A stretch of 64,000 nt of DNA from Polynucleobacter sp. MWH-Loch1C5 (GCF_018881775.1 NZ_JACVPR010000001.1:1382318-1446317), one strand, 5' to 3'. Shown: positions 27,423-37,550, numbered from the stretch's first letter. Made by a program: numbers and translations. The notes: generated by a model not told the origin, from the sequence alone.

Positions 27423-29876
27423 ATGCAATTTTCAGAATCTTGGTTACGTCAGTATGTGAACCCTGCGTTGAATACGCAAGAGTTGGCGCATGCTTTGACC
27501 ATGGCAGGTTTGGAAGTTGAAGAGACCAAACCCTTAGCGCCCCCTTTTACTCAAGTTGTGGTTGCTAAGATTCTTGATGCACAACAGCATCCGGATGCTG
27601 ATCGTTTACGTGTTTGTCAGGTTGATGCCGGACAGGGTCAAGTTTTACAGATCGTTTGTGGTGCCCCTAATGCGAGAGCTGGCATCAAGATTCCTTGTGC
27701 TCTTGTAGGAGCGCAGCTGCCACCCGCAGAAGAGGGCGGTAAGCCCTTTGCGATTAAGTTAGGTAAATTGCGTGGCGTTGAGTCCCAGGGCATGTTGTGT
27801 TCAGGCAGAGAGTTGGGGATTGGTCAAGACAGTGATGGCATCATGGAGTTGCCTGAGGATGCCCCGATTGGTCAGGATATTCGTCAATATTTACAGTTAG
27901 ACGACACCATTTTCGTCATCAAATTAACCCCCAATAAAGCGGATTGTTTATCGGTCTTCGGGGTGGCTAGAGAAGTCGCAGCGATTACCGGAGCACCTCT
28001 GCAAGCCCCTGAATTCAAGGCAGTCACTGTGCAGATCAAAGATCAACTGCCAGTCCAGGTGATTGATAAAGATCTTTGTGGGCGCTTTGCAGGTCGTGTG
28101 ATCAAGGGTGTGAACGCCAAAGCCAAGACCCCCGCTTGGATGGTGCGTTATTTAGAGAGCGCAGGTCAAAGAAGTATTTCTGCATTGGTGGATATTTCCA
28201 ACTATGCGATGTTGGCTATTGGCCAACCGTCACATGTTTTTGATTTGGATAAGATCAAAGGGTCTTTGACAGTGCGTTGGGGTCAAGACGGTGAAAGCTT
28301 AAAGTTACTGAACGAGCAAACCGTATCGCTGTCTCAACAGGGTCAGCAAGGGGTTGGCATTATTGCCGATGAGGTCGGGCCACAGAGTTTGGCGGGCATC
28401 ATGGGCGGTGACTTAGCGGCAGTCAGCTTGGAGACGCAACAAGTTTATTTGGAGTGCGCATTCTGGTGGCCACAAGCGATCCAAGGTCGTTCACGTCGTT
28501 TTAACTTTTCAACCGATGCAGCGCATCGTTTTGAGCGAGGTGTGGATGCTAGTCAAACGGTCAATGCACTGGAATTCATTACCCAACTCATTCTTGAAGT
28601 CTGCGGTGGTCAATGTGGCCCTGTGCAGGATCAAATTTTGGCTTTGCCAGAACGCAAGCAAGTACGCTTAAGAGTCTCGCGCGCGCAAAAAGTGATTGGT
28701 GTGAAGATTTCTGCTGAGCAGATTGCTGAGCTCTTTACGCGCATTGGTTTGTCGTTTGAAAAAACCAGCAGTGCTGATGACACTATTTTCCAGGTACAAG
28801 CTCCTGCACATCGCTTTGATATTGAGATTGAAGAAGATCTCATTGAAGAGGTGGCGCGCTTATACGGTTTTGAGAATATTCCAGCCAATCCACCAGTAGC
28901 TAGTCAGAGTATGCAAGGCACGCATGAGACGCGCCGCAGTATTCATGGCTTAAGACATGCATTGGCGGCTAGAGCTTATCAAGAAGCTTTGAACTTTGGA
29001 TTTATTGATCAGCAAAGTGAAGAGCGCATTGGAGGTAATCCAAATCCCATTAAGGTTCTTAATCCCATCGCCAGCCATTTGGCGGTGATGCGTAGCAACC
29101 TCATTGGAGGTTTGGTACAAAACCTCACACAAAATTTAGCGCGTAAAGCTAGCCGCGTTCGCCTGTTTGAAGTCGGACGTGTATTCCAAAGAAATCCCAA
29201 CACCCCAGCTGGTGAGTTGGCAGTTGCAGGCTACGATCAACCGATCAAGATTGCAGGCTTAGCGTATGGTCCAGCTTATCCAGAGCAGTGGGGTGTGGCT
29301 ACTCGAGCAGTCGACTTTTATGATGTGAAGGGTGATATCGAAGCGCTCTTAGCACCACTTTCTTTGCAATTTAAAACATGTGAGCATCCTGCTTTGCATC
29401 CCGGTCGTAGTGCCCAGATCAGTTTTAAGTATCGCGGTAAAGATATCTTGGTGGGTGTCTTGGGTGAGTTGCATCCCGAGTGGTCTCAAGCCTATGACTT
29501 GCCTAGCTCACCGATTGTCTTTGAAATAGATTGGGCAGCGATTCAGGACTTGGGTTTACCCAAAGTCAGTCCAATCAGTAAGTTCCCAGCGGTTAAACGT
29601 GATTTGGCTGTCGTGGTTAAACAACATGTTACGGTTGCTGAACTCCTTGCTGCAATGCAAACCGTCAAACAAGCTTTGATACAGTCCATTGAACTCTTTG
29701 ATCAATTCAAACCCAGCCCAGGCCGTATGGGCGGGATGGCTGAAGATGAGAAGAGTCTTGCCTTTAGAATTACCCTAGCTGATGAAGCTGGCACTTTACA
29801 AGATGCTCAGGTAGAACCCGTGATTTCAGAGTTGGTATCTGCAATGAGCGTAAAATGCCAAGCTAGAATAAGATAA
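27423..29876 (+). CDS. pheT: phenylalanine-tRNA ligase beta subunit
   Basis: 817 residues, usual length. Domain order: B1 and a tRNA-binding OB domain ([20 protein letters not shown], residue ~40), B3/B4 with the editing site, B5 repeats ([19 protein letters not shown] region), degenerate catalytic core and a C-terminal ferredoxin-like anticodon-binding domain ([20 protein letters not shown] onward, final ~95 residues). It edits Tyr-tRNA-Phe and binds tRNA. The ihfA gene follows after 38 bases, as in most proteobacteria. Confidence 0.97.
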   Translation: MQFSESWLRQYVNPALNTQELAHALTMAGLEVEETKPLAPPFTQVVVAKILDAQQHPDADRLRVCQVDAGQGQVLQIVCGAPNARAGIKIPCALVGAQLPPAEEGGKPFAIKLGKLRGVESQGMLCSGRELGIGQDSDGIMELPEDAPIGQDIRQYLQLDDTIFVIKLTPNKADCLSVFGVAREVAAITGAPLQAPEFKAVTVQIKDQLPVQVIDKDLCGRFAGRVIKGVNAKAKTPAWMVRYLESAGQRSISALVDISNYAMLAIGQPSHVFDLDKIKGSLTVRWGQDGESLKLLNEQTVSLSQQGQQGVGIIADEVGPQSLAGIMGGDLAAVSLETQQVYLECAFWWPQAIQGRSRRFNFSTDAAHRFERGVDASQTVNALEFITQLILEVCGGQCGPVQDQILALPERKQVRLRVSRAQKVIGVKISAEQIAELFTRIGLSFEKTSSADDTIFQVQAPAHRFDIEIEEDLIEEVARLYGFENIPANPPVASQSMQGTHETRRSIHGLRHALAARAYQEALNFGFIDQQSEERIGGNPNPIKVLNPIASHLAVMRSNLIGGLVQNLTQNLARKASRVRLFEVGRVFQRNPNTPAGELAVAGYDQPIKIAGLAYGPAYPEQWGVATRAVDFYDVKGDIEALLAPLSLQFKTCEHPALHPGRSAQISFKYRGKDILVGVLGELHPEWSQAYDLPSSPIVFEIDWAAIQDLGLPKVSPISKFPAVKRDLAVVVKQHVTVAELLAAMQTVKQALIQSIELFDQFKPSPGRMGGMAEDEKSLAFRITLADEAGTLQDAQVEPVISELVSAMSVKCQARIR

Positions 29877-29914
29877 TCATCGTAAGTTCGAGCGTACAGC
29901 ACGGAGAGACTGAT

Positions 29915-30214
29915 ATGACAGATGCAACAACAATCACAAAAGCTGAGTTATCAGATGCCTTGTTTGACCAGGTGGGTTTGAACAAGCGTGAGGCGAAGGA
30001 CTTGATTGATGCTTTCTTTGAAACCATCAGTACTTCTTTAGCGCAAGGCGTGGATGTCAAGATTTCAGGATTTGGTAACTTCCACCTTCGTGAAAAATCA
30101 GCTCGACCAGGACGTAACCCTAAGACGGGTGAACTCGTACCTATTTCTGCGCGTCGTGTCGTTACATTCCACGCTAGCCAGAAGCTTAAAGACAAAGTCG
30201 ATCCCAAGGTCTAA
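29915..30214 (+). CDS. ihfA: integration host factor alpha subunit
   Basis: 99 residues of IHF-alpha, a DNA-bending HU-family protein ([40 protein letters not shown] with the beta arm; [20 protein letters not shown]). Pairs with IhfB (not in this window) to bend DNA at specific sites for transcription, replication and recombination. CGGAGAGACTGAT precedes the ATG. The MerR gene starts 11 bases downstream. Confidence 0.95.
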   Translation: MTDATTITKAELSDALFDQVGLNKREAKDLIDAFFETISTSLAQGVDVKISGFGNFHLREKSARPGRNPKTGELVPISARRVVTFHASQKLKDKVDPKV

Positions 30215-30225
30215 TTTAAACAGCG

Positions 30226-30573
30226 ATGGAACGCATGAACGGCACAATTGCCGGGGATACACTCCCTCCAATTCCAGCGAAGCGCTACTTCACCATCGGT
30301 GAGGTAGGGGAGTTGTGTGATGTCAAACCGCATGTGCTGCGTTATTGGGAACAAGAATTTAATCAGCTCAAGCCTCAAAAAAGAAGAGGTAATCGTCGCT
30401 ACTATCAACATCATGAAGTAGTTCTCATCAGAAAGATCAGGGAGCTACTGTATGAAGAAGGTTTCACCATTAGCGGCGCCAGAATTCGTTTAGAAGAGTT
30501 AACAAGTCAAAATCAAAGTCAAACTTCATTAAGAAGTGAGCTTCTAGCGGTACTCAAGGTTCTCTCTAGCTGA
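30226..30573 (+). CDS. MerR-family regulator downstream of ihfA
   Basis: 115 residues with a MerR-type winged helix ([20 protein letters not shown], then [20 protein letters not shown]) and a short second helix (REGL-like [19 protein letters not shown]). The effector-binding half is short and has no metal-binding cysteines (its one cysteine, in ELCDVKP, is in the DNA-binding part). This small MerR protein sits behind ihfA in most beta- and gammaproteobacteria; its role is unknown, though position suggests a link to the translation/IHF operon. An alternative start is the ATG at 30235. Confidence 0.85.
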   Translation: MERMNGTIAGDTLPPIPAKRYFTIGEVGELCDVKPHVLRYWEQEFNQLKPQKRRGNRRYYQHHEVVLIRKIRELLYEEGFTISGARIRLEELTSQNQSQTSLRSELLAVLKVLSS

Positions 30574-30592
30574 TATAGTGTTGGTTTTTCGT

Positions 30593-30669
<77 letters not shown>

Positions 30670-30746
30670 TTGATTCATTCAGTTCTCATCTTTTTACAAG
30701 CAATTTCTTCAACAATGTCCTATGATGGCTTTCATAGGAGGACAGG

Positions 30747-31235
30747 ATGAAGACATTGGATCAACACCTAGCGCAGTATGCGGCTTATCACCAAGATCGA
30801 CGTAATGTTGCAACACATTTTGTCGGCATTCCACTCATTATTTTGGGTATCGTTTTTGCACTTTCTACAGTTTCTTTTGCAGTGGGTGAGTCCAATATCA
30901 CGCTCGCTTGGATCGTCAGCCTTGCCGCCTGTATTTATTACTTAAAGCTCAATCTAAGCTATGGCATCTTGATGCTCGTTTTGCTCATGGGCGCTTGTGC
31001 ATGGGGAGCTGATGTGGCCAACATGGATCATAGTCTTTGGATTGCTCTAGCGGCCTTCATAGTGGGCTGGATCTTTCAGTTTGTGGGCCATATTTGGGAG
31101 GGCAGAAAGCCAGCCTTCTTCGATGACCTGATGGGTCTACTGATTGGTCCTTTATTCGTTCTGTATGAGTTTTTATTACTGCTTGGGCTAGGTAAAGACC
31201 TGGAGGCTAAGGTTCGTTCTCATATGAAGGCCTAG
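30747..31235 (+). CDS. Mpo1/YGL010w-like (DUF962) membrane protein
   Basis: 162 residues with four or five membrane helices. The family opening is clear (MKTLDQHLAQYAAYHQDRRN, then ATHFVGIPLIILGIVFAL), and FQFVGHIWEGRKPAFFDDL carries the conserved His/Glu pattern. Yeast Mpo1 is a 2-hydroxy-fatty-acid dioxygenase that uses iron held by such histidines; bacterial members are presumed to act on lipids. AGGAGGACAGG precedes the ATG. Its stop overlaps the stop of the convergent antitoxin gene by 4 bases. Confidence 0.85.
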   Translation: MKTLDQHLAQYAAYHQDRRNVATHFVGIPLIILGIVFALSTVSFAVGESNITLAWIVSLAACIYYLKLNLSYGILMLVLLMGACAWGADVANMDHSLWIALAAFIVGWIFQFVGHIWEGRKPAFFDDLMGLLIGPLFVLYEFLLLLGLGKDLEAKVRSHMKA

Positions 31236-31567
31236 CTGAGAGCCATTAGCGCTAATTCTGGGGAGCGATCTAAAATCCTAAGCAAAGCTTTAGCAGCACC
31301 CGTAGGGCTTCTTTTGCCTTGTTCCCAATTACGGATTGTTTCTAGCGGGATGCCCATTTTTTTTGAAAATTCAAGCTGGGTCATACCAATTCTACGCCGT
31401 ACTCTCTTTGCAAACTTAGCTGCATCTGCCATTGCTTCAAGATCGTCTTCTAGTTGATGTCGTGCAATGTCACGTTCGCTAGTTTGGTCTAGCTTGCTTG
31501 TATTGACCCTACCCTTGGGTAGTAATGGTCGACCCATTTGATCAGTTTTTATTGAGATTTTTTTCAT
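31232..31567 (-). CDS. HTH-type antitoxin partner of BrnT
   Basis: 111 residues. The C-terminal half is a Cro/C1-type helix-turn-helix (RIGMTQLEFSKKMGIPLETI, then RNWEQGKRSPTGAAKALLRI, residues ~60-100). The N-terminal half is charged and probably flexible, the part that wraps around the toxin. The gene begins inside the end of the brnT frame (26-base overlap), the usual toxin-first, overlapped order of BrnT systems. The antitoxin is intact although the toxin gene is frameshifted. It would also repress its own promoter, which must lie in the AT-rich gap before H-NS. Confidence 0.75.
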   Translation of the reverse strand: MKKISIKTDQMGRPLLPKGRVNTSKLDQTSERDIARHQLEDDLEAMADAAKFAKRVRRRIGMTQLEFSKKMGIPLETIRNWEQGKRSPTGAAKALLRILDRSPELALMALS

Positions 31568-31822
31568 AGCTTCTGATTTCTCTCAAGTTGGCTTTACGAG
31601 CTGAAATAATTCTAGTCAAGGATATTCTCACCGTATAAACCGTGAAAAATAATCTACGATGTGCCTGAGCAATCATTTGATAGCGTACTTCACCATAGTT
31701 TCGGCGATTATCTATCTGCACGAGTCGATAAGGATCATAAAAGCAGGGTAATACATAGGCAAAATCAAACCCTCTATCTCTTAGCAACGGTCACTTTTTT
31801 CTTCATTCCATTCAAAATTCAT
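31542..31822 (-). pseudogene. brnT: BrnT-family toxin gene, frameshifted near its 5' end
   Basis: The RelE-like BrnT ribonuclease toxin is readable in two frames. ATG at 31822 gives MNFEWNEEKSDR, the standard BrnT N-terminus (F-x-WDE-x-K), but meets TAA at 31783-31781. The rest continues in another frame from about 31787: RDRGFDFAYVLPCFYDP, RRNYGEVRYQMI, TVYTVRISLTRIISARKANL. One missing base between codons 12 and 13 explains it. A TTG at 31787 could start an N-truncated 81-residue protein lacking the first beta strand. So either a dead toxin with a living antitoxin, or a sequencing error; the reads would tell. Confidence 0.65.
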
Positions 31823-31988
31823 TGTACTCAATGTAGTTCAATGAACTACTTAAGTCAAATTTTTTTAGACGAGCCTACGAATAAAGATTAATACCTATCA
31901 TTTTTATAACTTTTATATTAATTATTTAATGATTAAATACTGTCATTTTTATTAAATTAAAATAAAAACCATTTCCATATTTAATAGG

Positions 31989-31994
31989 TATAAT
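31989..31994 (+). promoter_or_regulatory. candidate -10 box for hns
   Basis: TATAAT lies 48 bases before the H-NS start codon in a very AT-rich gap. No good -35 box was found at 16-18 bases, so this is tentative. Confidence 0.35.
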
Positions 31995-32000
31995 CATCCT

Positions 32001-32020
32001 GTGATATTAATAATAATCAC
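32001..32020. repeat. inverted repeat GTGAT-N10-ATCAC in the hns leader
   Basis: The two 5-base arms are symmetric over 20 bases between the candidate -10 box and the ribosome site AGGAG of the H-NS gene. Candidate operator or leader hairpin; the arms are short. Confidence 0.35.
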
Positions 32021-32042
32021 GTATTAATACAGGAGAATATAT

Positions 32043-32336
32043 ATGGCAAGCTACGCAGAGTTATTAGCCCAAAAAGAAGCACTAGAAAGACAGATTATTG
32101 AAGCCAAGGCCCGTGAAAAGGCCGAAGGTATTTCAAAGGCTAAAGCGATTATTGAGCAATATGGTTTAAGTGCAGCTGATTTATTTTCACGTCGCACCGG
32201 TTCTGCAGGCGGTTCTGGCCCACGTGGCAAGGTTGCAGCTAAATATCGTAATCCAACAACAGGAGAAACTTGGACGGGTCGTGGTAAGGCCCCCAAGTGG
32301 ATTGAGGGCCAAGATCGCGCTAAATTTGCGATTTAA
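32043..32336 (+). CDS. H-NS family histone-like protein
   Basis: 97 residues, the short betaproteobacterial form. N-terminal oligomerisation coiled coil (YAELLAQKEALERQIIEAKA), a flexible Gly/Ser linker (RRTGSAGGSGPRGK), and the C-terminal AT-hook-like DNA-binding domain KYRNPTTGETWTGRGKAPKW, whose GRGKAP loop inserts into the minor groove. Silences AT-rich, often horizontally acquired DNA. The gene is itself downstream of a strongly AT-rich region next to a toxin-antitoxin locus. AGGAG sits 8 bases before the ATG. The 3' end overlaps the convergent regulator by 17 bases. Confidence 0.9.
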   Translation: MASYAELLAQKEALERQIIEAKAREKAEGISKAKAIIEQYGLSAADLFSRRTGSAGGSGPRGKVAAKYRNPTTGETWTGRGKAPKWIEGQDRAKFAI

Positions 32337-33072
32337 TCTCTTCGTCTAAACCTTCGAAAAGGGGCTGAATGCCCCTTTCGTGTTTTTCATATAGACATAA
32401 ACGCATCATTTCCTCGAGTTGACGAGCAAAACGCAGATTAATTTGCTGGTTTTCAAAGACAAACTCTTGGTGTTGATACATTCTTAAATCGACATATTGT
32501 CGGCTGTCCAAGGCGGGCGGATATTCGTGGCGACGGGGATTATCGAGTTGCTCAGGATAATCTTCTTTGGGACCCGTCGGTAAGCCAGTCGCCATGAGAT
32601 AGTCGCTATTGACCAACACGCTGATTTGTCGGGTGCGGCGATTGCGACCTAAATGCGTCAAGATAAAGTGATGTTCACTGTCGCTGATCGATGCGTCGAT
32701 ATAAATCAGATCAGGCTCTAGGCAGGCCGCCTTCATCAGTGCATCGGTAGCATCACAAGTCAGCTGTAGATCAATCTTGGCTTGCCAGGCTTCGGCTAGA
32801 CGCTGAAATTCTTGATACAGCTCGGGCGGGTTTAAGACGGCGAGCACCATAAACTCTTCAGTGCTGCGATAGCGCAGATTGTCTCGACGCAAGCGCAAGA
32901 TCTTTTGCATCGAGGATTGCAGGATGCGGCGATGGCCTCCTTTAGTCTTCCAAGCCAATAACTCGCCAGTTTCTACCATCTTTTGGACGGTACCGAGAGA
33001 GACCTGCAGTTGACGCGCGGTTTGACGCGTACTTAGGTATTTCTCGGAATTTTCTGGATGTTGGTTCTCCAA
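32320..33072 (-). CDS. excisionase-type HTH regulator with receiver-like C-terminal half
   Basis: 250 residues from a TTG at 33072, chosen because AAGGAG lies 5 bases upstream and because the helix-turn-helix then begins near residue 10 (YLSTRQTARQLQVSLGTVQK, MVETGELLAWKTKGGHRRI), an excisionase/MerR-like DNA-binding domain. A longer frame to 33141 is AT-rich and unsupported. Residues ~70-180 resemble a degenerate response-regulator receiver: LVLNPP-like start, then EPDLIYIDASISDSEHHFIL with the Asp-rich strand. The C-terminus is a charged helical tail. Target unknown. Similar proteins are found in several Burkholderiales. Confidence 0.7.
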   Translation of the reverse strand: MENQHPENSEKYLSTRQTARQLQVSLGTVQKMVETGELLAWKTKGGHRRILQSSMQKILRLRRDNLRYRSTEEFMVLAVLNPPELYQEFQRLAEAWQAKIDLQLTCDATDALMKAACLEPDLIYIDASISDSEHHFILTHLGRNRRTRQISVLVNSDYLMATGLPTGPKEDYPEQLDNPRRHEYPPALDSRQYVDLRMYQHQEFVFENQQINLRFARQLEEMMRLCLYEKHERGIQPLFEGLDEEIKSQI

Positions 33073-33414
33073 GATAACTCCTTTTAAGGTTTTGCTAGGA
33101 GACTCAATACTAAAAAAAATTAGAAATTTTGAATATGGCAAGACATAAGAATTTCTTGTAGGAAATTACTTACATCAGTCTTGCAGAAGTCATTGATTTT
33201 GTTAGGGGAAACTACCAAATGTTGCGCTCGAGCCAATGCGCTAGAGTAAGGGCATAAAAATTTCAACAAATGGGAGGGCTCGTGGTATTCTCTCGTTTGC
33301 GGAATTCCTTCCGCTGCAATGACAATTAGTGTGCAATCCGCTAACCGGTGAAGCCGTGTCGCGGAAGGTTTTAACCCACTACAAATTCGGGAAACCCGAT
33401 GAAAGGTGAGCAAT
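33073..33414. other. 342-base gene-free region before odhA
   Basis: The first third is AT-rich and should hold the promoter of the minus-strand regulator; the rest leads to odhA. A GC-rich stretch (33300-33320) contains GCGGAATTCCTTCCGC, an imperfect palindrome, and a related GCGGAAGG appears at 33361. No convincing -35/-10 pair, RNA gene or short gene with a ribosome site was found. gltA and sdh genes, often found upstream of odhA in this order, are absent. Confidence 0.5.
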
Positions 33415-36270
33415 ATGATGCAGTCCTACAGAGGTAGTTCATATCTCTTTGGCGGTAACGCCCCCTATGTAGAAGAACTCTACGAGTCCTACTTAAACGA
33501 TCCCACTTCTGTTTCAGACTACTGGCGTGAATATTTTGATAATGTTCAGCACGTGCCTGCTGTCGACGGCACGAATCGCCGTGATGTGCCTCATGCACCG
33601 GTGGTCAACGCCTTTGCTGAGCGTGCGAAGTCAGGCCCGATTCGTGTTATCAACGATTCTGCGGATTCTGAACTCGGTCGTAAGCGTGTGAACGTGCAGC
33701 AGCTCATTGCTGCGCATCGTAATGTGGGTAACCGTTGGGCTGATCTTGACCCCCTAAAGCGCACTGAGCGTCCCAATATTCCTGAACTCGAACCGTCCTA
33801 CTATGGCTTCACAGATGCCGATATGGACATCGTGTTCAATACCAGCAACACTTTCTTTGGCAAAGACAATATGCCTTTGCGTGAGTTGTTGCAAAACCTG
33901 CGTCAAACCTACTGCGGCACGATTGGTGCTGAGTACATGTACATCACTGATCAGAAGATCAAACGTTGGTGGCAAGAGAAGTTGGAGTCGATTCGTTCAA
34001 CGCCCACTTATGCACCTGAAAAGAAAAAGCAGATTCTCGAGCGCTTAACTGCAGCTGAGGGTCTAGAGCGTTACCTACACACCAAGTATGTCGGTCAAAA
34101 GCGTTTCTCACTCGAAGGGGGTGAGAGTTTTATCGCTTCGATGGATGAGTTGATTCGTGCAGCCGGTACTAATGGCGTACAAGAGATCGTGATTGGTATG
34201 GCTCACCGTGGCCGCTTGAACGTCTTGGTTAACGCTTTAGGTAAGATGCCTAAAGACTTGTTTGCCGAGTTTGATCACACTGCACCTGAAGATTTGCCTG
34301 CCGGGGATGTGAAGTATCACCAAGGTTTCTCTAGTGATGTCACAACCCCTGGTGGTCCGGTGCACTTGTCATTGGCGTTTAATCCATCACACTTGGAAAT
34401 TGTGAACCCCGTGGTTGAAGGCTCTGTCCGTGCTCGTATGGACCGTCGTGGTGATACGACCGGTTCACAAGTATTGCCAGTTCTTGTGCACGGCGATGCC
34501 GCAATTGCGGGTCAGGGTGTTGTCCAAGAAACTCTCGCGATGGCTGAAGTACGTGGTTATTACACCGGTGGTACGGTCCATATCGTGATCAATAATCAGA
34601 TTGGTTTTACGACTTCAGATCCGCGCGATTTACGTTCAACGCTTTACTGTACTGATATTCTCAAAACGATTGAGGCGCCGGTATTACACGTTAATGGTGA
34701 TGATCCTGAGGCGGTGGTATTGGCCACTCAATTAGCGATTGAATATCGCAACACCTTCAAAAAAGATGTGGCGATAGACATCATTTGTTTCCGTAAACTC
34801 GGTCACAACGAACAAGATACGCCATCACTCACGCAGCCGCTGATGTACAAGAAGATTGCACAGCATCCTGGTACACGTAAGTTGTATGCAGACAAGTTAG
34901 AAGCGCAAGGTGTTTTACCTGCCGGTGGTGGTGATGAGATGGTGAAGGCTTATCGTGCCGCAATGGATGCTGGTAAGCACACAGTCGACCCCGTGATTTC
35001 TAATTTCAAAGGCAAGTATGCGGTGGATTGGAGCCCCTATTTAGGTAAGAAGTGGACCGACTCTGCAGATACCGCGATTCCATTGGCTGAGTGGAAGCGC
35101 TTAGCTGAGCGCATTACGACTGTACCTGAAGGCTTTAAGCCTCATAACCTTGTAGAGAACGTTCTCGCTAACCGTGCGGCGATGGGCCGTGGTGAAGTGA
35201 ATGTTGACTGGGGTATGGGTGAGCATATGGCTTTTGCCTCATTGGTCGCAAGTGGTTACCCGATTCGTTTATCGGGTGAAGACTCTGGCCGTGGCACATT
35301 CACACACCGTCACGCTGTGATTCATGATCAAAATCGTGAGAAGTGGGATATTGGTACATACATTCCACTGCAGCATGTGGCCGAAGGTCAGGCGCCGTTT
35401 ACTGTGATTGACTCGATCCTCTCTGAAGAAGCGGTCTTGGGCTTTGAGTACGGTTATGCAGCAGCAGAACCTAATACGCTCACGATTTGGGAAGCGCAAT
35501 TTGGTGACTTTGCCAACGGTGCTCAAGTTGTTATCGACCAATTCATCGCCTCAGGTGAAGTGAAGTGGGGTCGTGCTAATGGTCTTGTCTTGATGTTGCC
35601 TCACGGCTATGAAGGTCAGGGCCCTGAGCACTCATCAGCCCGTTTGGAGCGCTTTATGCAGTTGTGTGCTGATACCAATATGCAAGTGGTTCAGCCAACT
35701 ACAGCTTCACAAATTTTCCATCTCTTGCGTCGTCAGATGATTCGTAACTTCCGCAAGCCTTTGGTCATCATGACACCGAAGTCACTCTTGCGTAACAAGG
35801 ATGCGACATCACCGATTAGCGAATTCACAAAAGGCGAATTCAAAACAGTGATTGGCGAGTTGAATGCCGATATTGATGCGAAGAAAGTCACTCGTGTAAT
35901 CGCTTGTTCTGGCAAGGTCTACTATGACTTAGTCAAGGCACGCGAAGCGAAGAAGCAAGATGATGTAGCCATCATCCGTGTGGAGCAACTCTATCCATTC
36001 CCGCACAAAGCATTTGCCGCGGAAATGAAGAAATATCCTAAAGCCACTGAGATTGTCTGGTGCCAGGATGAGCCACAAAACCAGGGTGCCTGGTTCTTCG
36101 TGCAGCACAACATTCATGAAAACATGACCGAAGGTCAGAAGTTGGGTTACTCCGGTCGTCCCGCTTCAGCCTCACCGGCTTGTGGTTACGCTCACTTACA
36201 CCAAGACCAACAAAAGGCCCTGGTTGATGGCGCATTCGCAAAGCTCAAAGGTTTTGTGCTCACGAAATAA
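33415..36270 (+). CDS. odhA: 2-oxoglutarate dehydrogenase E1 component
   Basis: 951 residues from the ATG at 33415 (AAAGGTGAG upstream; an in-frame GTG at 33406 is also possible). The thiamine-diphosphate enzyme decarboxylates 2-oxoglutarate and succinylates the E2 lipoyl group in the TCA cycle. Seen: E1 N-terminus (YLFGGNAPYVEELYESYLND), GMAHRGRLNVLVNALGK, the cofactor motif beginning HGDAAIAGQGVVQETL and ending in INNQIGFTT, and the transketolase pyrimidine domain with EDSGRGTFTHRHA. First gene of the odhA-odhB-lpdA operon. Confidence 0.97.
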   Translation: MMQSYRGSSYLFGGNAPYVEELYESYLNDPTSVSDYWREYFDNVQHVPAVDGTNRRDVPHAPVVNAFAERAKSGPIRVINDSADSELGRKRVNVQQLIAAHRNVGNRWADLDPLKRTERPNIPELEPSYYGFTDADMDIVFNTSNTFFGKDNMPLRELLQNLRQTYCGTIGAEYMYITDQKIKRWWQEKLESIRSTPTYAPEKKKQILERLTAAEGLERYLHTKYVGQKRFSLEGGESFIASMDELIRAAGTNGVQEIVIGMAHRGRLNVLVNALGKMPKDLFAEFDHTAPEDLPAGDVKYHQGFSSDVTTPGGPVHLSLAFNPSHLEIVNPVVEGSVRARMDRRGDTTGSQVLPVLVHGDAAIAGQGVVQETLAMAEVRGYYTGGTVHIVINNQIGFTTSDPRDLRSTLYCTDILKTIEAPVLHVNGDDPEAVVLATQLAIEYRNTFKKDVAIDIICFRKLGHNEQDTPSLTQPLMYKKIAQHPGTRKLYADKLEAQGVLPAGGGDEMVKAYRAAMDAGKHTVDPVISNFKGKYAVDWSPYLGKKWTDSADTAIPLAEWKRLAERITTVPEGFKPHNLVENVLANRAAMGRGEVNVDWGMGEHMAFASLVASGYPIRLSGEDSGRGTFTHRHAVIHDQNREKWDIGTYIPLQHVAEGQAPFTVIDSILSEEAVLGFEYGYAAAEPNTLTIWEAQFGDFANGAQVVIDQFIASGEVKWGRANGLVLMLPHGYEGQGPEHSSARLERFMQLCADTNMQVVQPTTASQIFHLLRRQMIRNFRKPLVIMTPKSLLRNKDATSPISEFTKGEFKTVIGELNADIDAKKVTRVIACSGKVYYDLVKAREAKKQDDVAIIRVEQLYPFPHKAFAAEMKKYPKATEIVWCQDEPQNQGAWFFVQHNIHENMTEGQKLGYSGRPASASPACGYAHLHQDQQKALVDGAFAKLKGFVLTK

Positions 36271-36307
36271 ACAACAACGAACAATACATATTTAAAAGGG
36301 AAAGAAC

Positions 36308-37525
36308 ATGGCACTCGTCGACGTTAAAGTTCCACAATTATCTGAATCAGTTGCAGAAGCAACTTTATTAACTTGGAAGAAAAAAGCTGGTGAAGCAGTG
36401 GCTCAAGATGAAATCTTGATCGAGATCGAGACTGATAAAGTCGTTCTCGAAGTACCAGCGCCTTCTGCTGGCGTGCTCTCTGAGATCGTTGTAGCCGATG
36501 GCGGCACTGTGGTTTCTGATCAAGTGATTGCAAAAATTGATAGCGCTGCTAAAGCTGCTGCTGCACCGGCAGCTGCCGCTACGCCTGCAGCTGCTCCAGC
36601 ACCAACACCAGCACCTGCGGCTGCTCCTGCAGCAGCACCGGCTGCCAGTGCTAAAGCCATGCCATCTGCAGCGAAGCTCATGGCTGAAAACAATCTGTCT
36701 AATGTGGCAGGTACTGGTAAAGACGGTCGCATCACCAAAGGCGATGTGCTCTCTACATTAGCCGGCACTGCCCCAGCAGCCAAAGCAGCGCCTGCTGCTG
36801 CACCTGTTGTGTTTAATTCAGCCGGTCGTCCTGAAGAGCGCGTACCGATGAGCCGTTTGCGTGCTCGTATTGCTGAGCGTTTATTGCAGTCACAACAAAC
36901 CAACGCGATTTTGACCACTTTCAATGAAGTCAATATGGCGCCGGTGATGGCCATGCGTAATAAATACAAAGATCAGTTTGAGAAAGAGCACGGCACTAAA
37001 TTAGGTTTCATGTCTTTCTTCGTTAAAGCTGCGGTTCATGCTTTGAAGAAGTACCCGATTCTGAACGCTTCTGTTGACGGTAATGACATTGTTTACCACG
37101 GTTACTTTGATATTGGTATTGCAGTCGGTTCACCACGTGGTTTAGTGGTTCCTATCTTGCGTGATGCAGATCAAATGAGTTTGGCAGATATTGAGAAGAA
37201 GATTGCTGAATTTGGTGTGAAGGCCCGTGATGGCAAGCTCTCATTGGAAGAGTTGTCAGGAGGTACTTTCTCCATCTCTAACGGCGGTATTTTCGGTTCG
37301 ATGTTGTCTACACCAATCATCAACCCACCACAATCTGCCATCTTGGGTATTCATGCGACGAAAGAGCGTCCAGTTGTTGAAAACGGCCAAGTCGTAATTC
37401 GTCCGATCAATTACCTCGCGATGTCTTATGACCACCGCATCATTGACGGCCGTGAAGCTGTTCTTGGTTTAGTGGCCATGAAAGAAGCGCTCGAAGATCC
37501 AGCCCGTTTGTTGTTAGACCTGTAA
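36308..37525 (+). CDS. odhB: 2-oxoglutarate dehydrogenase E2 (dihydrolipoyl succinyltransferase)
   Basis: 405 residues. One N-terminal lipoyl domain with the modified lysine in [15 protein letters not shown] (about residue 44), a long Ala/Pro linker (residues ~78-115, almost only A, P and T), the peripheral-subunit-binding domain ([20 protein letters not shown]), a second Ala-rich linker, and the acyltransferase core with catalytic [13 protein letters not shown] near the C-terminus. Forms the structural core of the complex. AAAAGGGAAAGAAC precedes the ATG, 37 bases after odhA. Confidence 0.97.
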   Translation: MALVDVKVPQLSESVAEATLLTWKKKAGEAVAQDEILIEIETDKVVLEVPAPSAGVLSEIVVADGGTVVSDQVIAKIDSAAKAAAAPAAAATPAAAPAPTPAPAAAPAAAPAASAKAMPSAAKLMAENNLSNVAGTGKDGRITKGDVLSTLAGTAPAAKAAPAAAPVVFNSAGRPEERVPMSRLRARIAERLLQSQQTNAILTTFNEVNMAPVMAMRNKYKDQFEKEHGTKLGFMSFFVKAAVHALKKYPILNASVDGNDIVYHGYFDIGIAVGSPRGLVVPILRDADQMSLADIEKKIAEFGVKARDGKLSLEELSGGTFSISNGGIFGSMLSTPIINPPQSAILGIHATKERPVVENGQVVIRPINYLAMSYDHRIIDGREAVLGLVAMKEALEDPARLLLDL

Positions 37526-37550
37526 TTGACCGTTATTCAAAGGAAAAAAC

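Noticed and set aside
31784..31802. Programmed -1 frameshift in brnT at the run of six A
   Set aside because: The codon phase does not match the A-AAA-AAG slippery form, and shifting there meets a TGA; the frame change must occur later, around 31784-31790, so a simple base loss is more likely.
36520..36969. 149-codon Ala-rich frame on the minus strand
   Set aside because: Shadow of the Ala/Pro linkers and core of odhB; no ribosome site.
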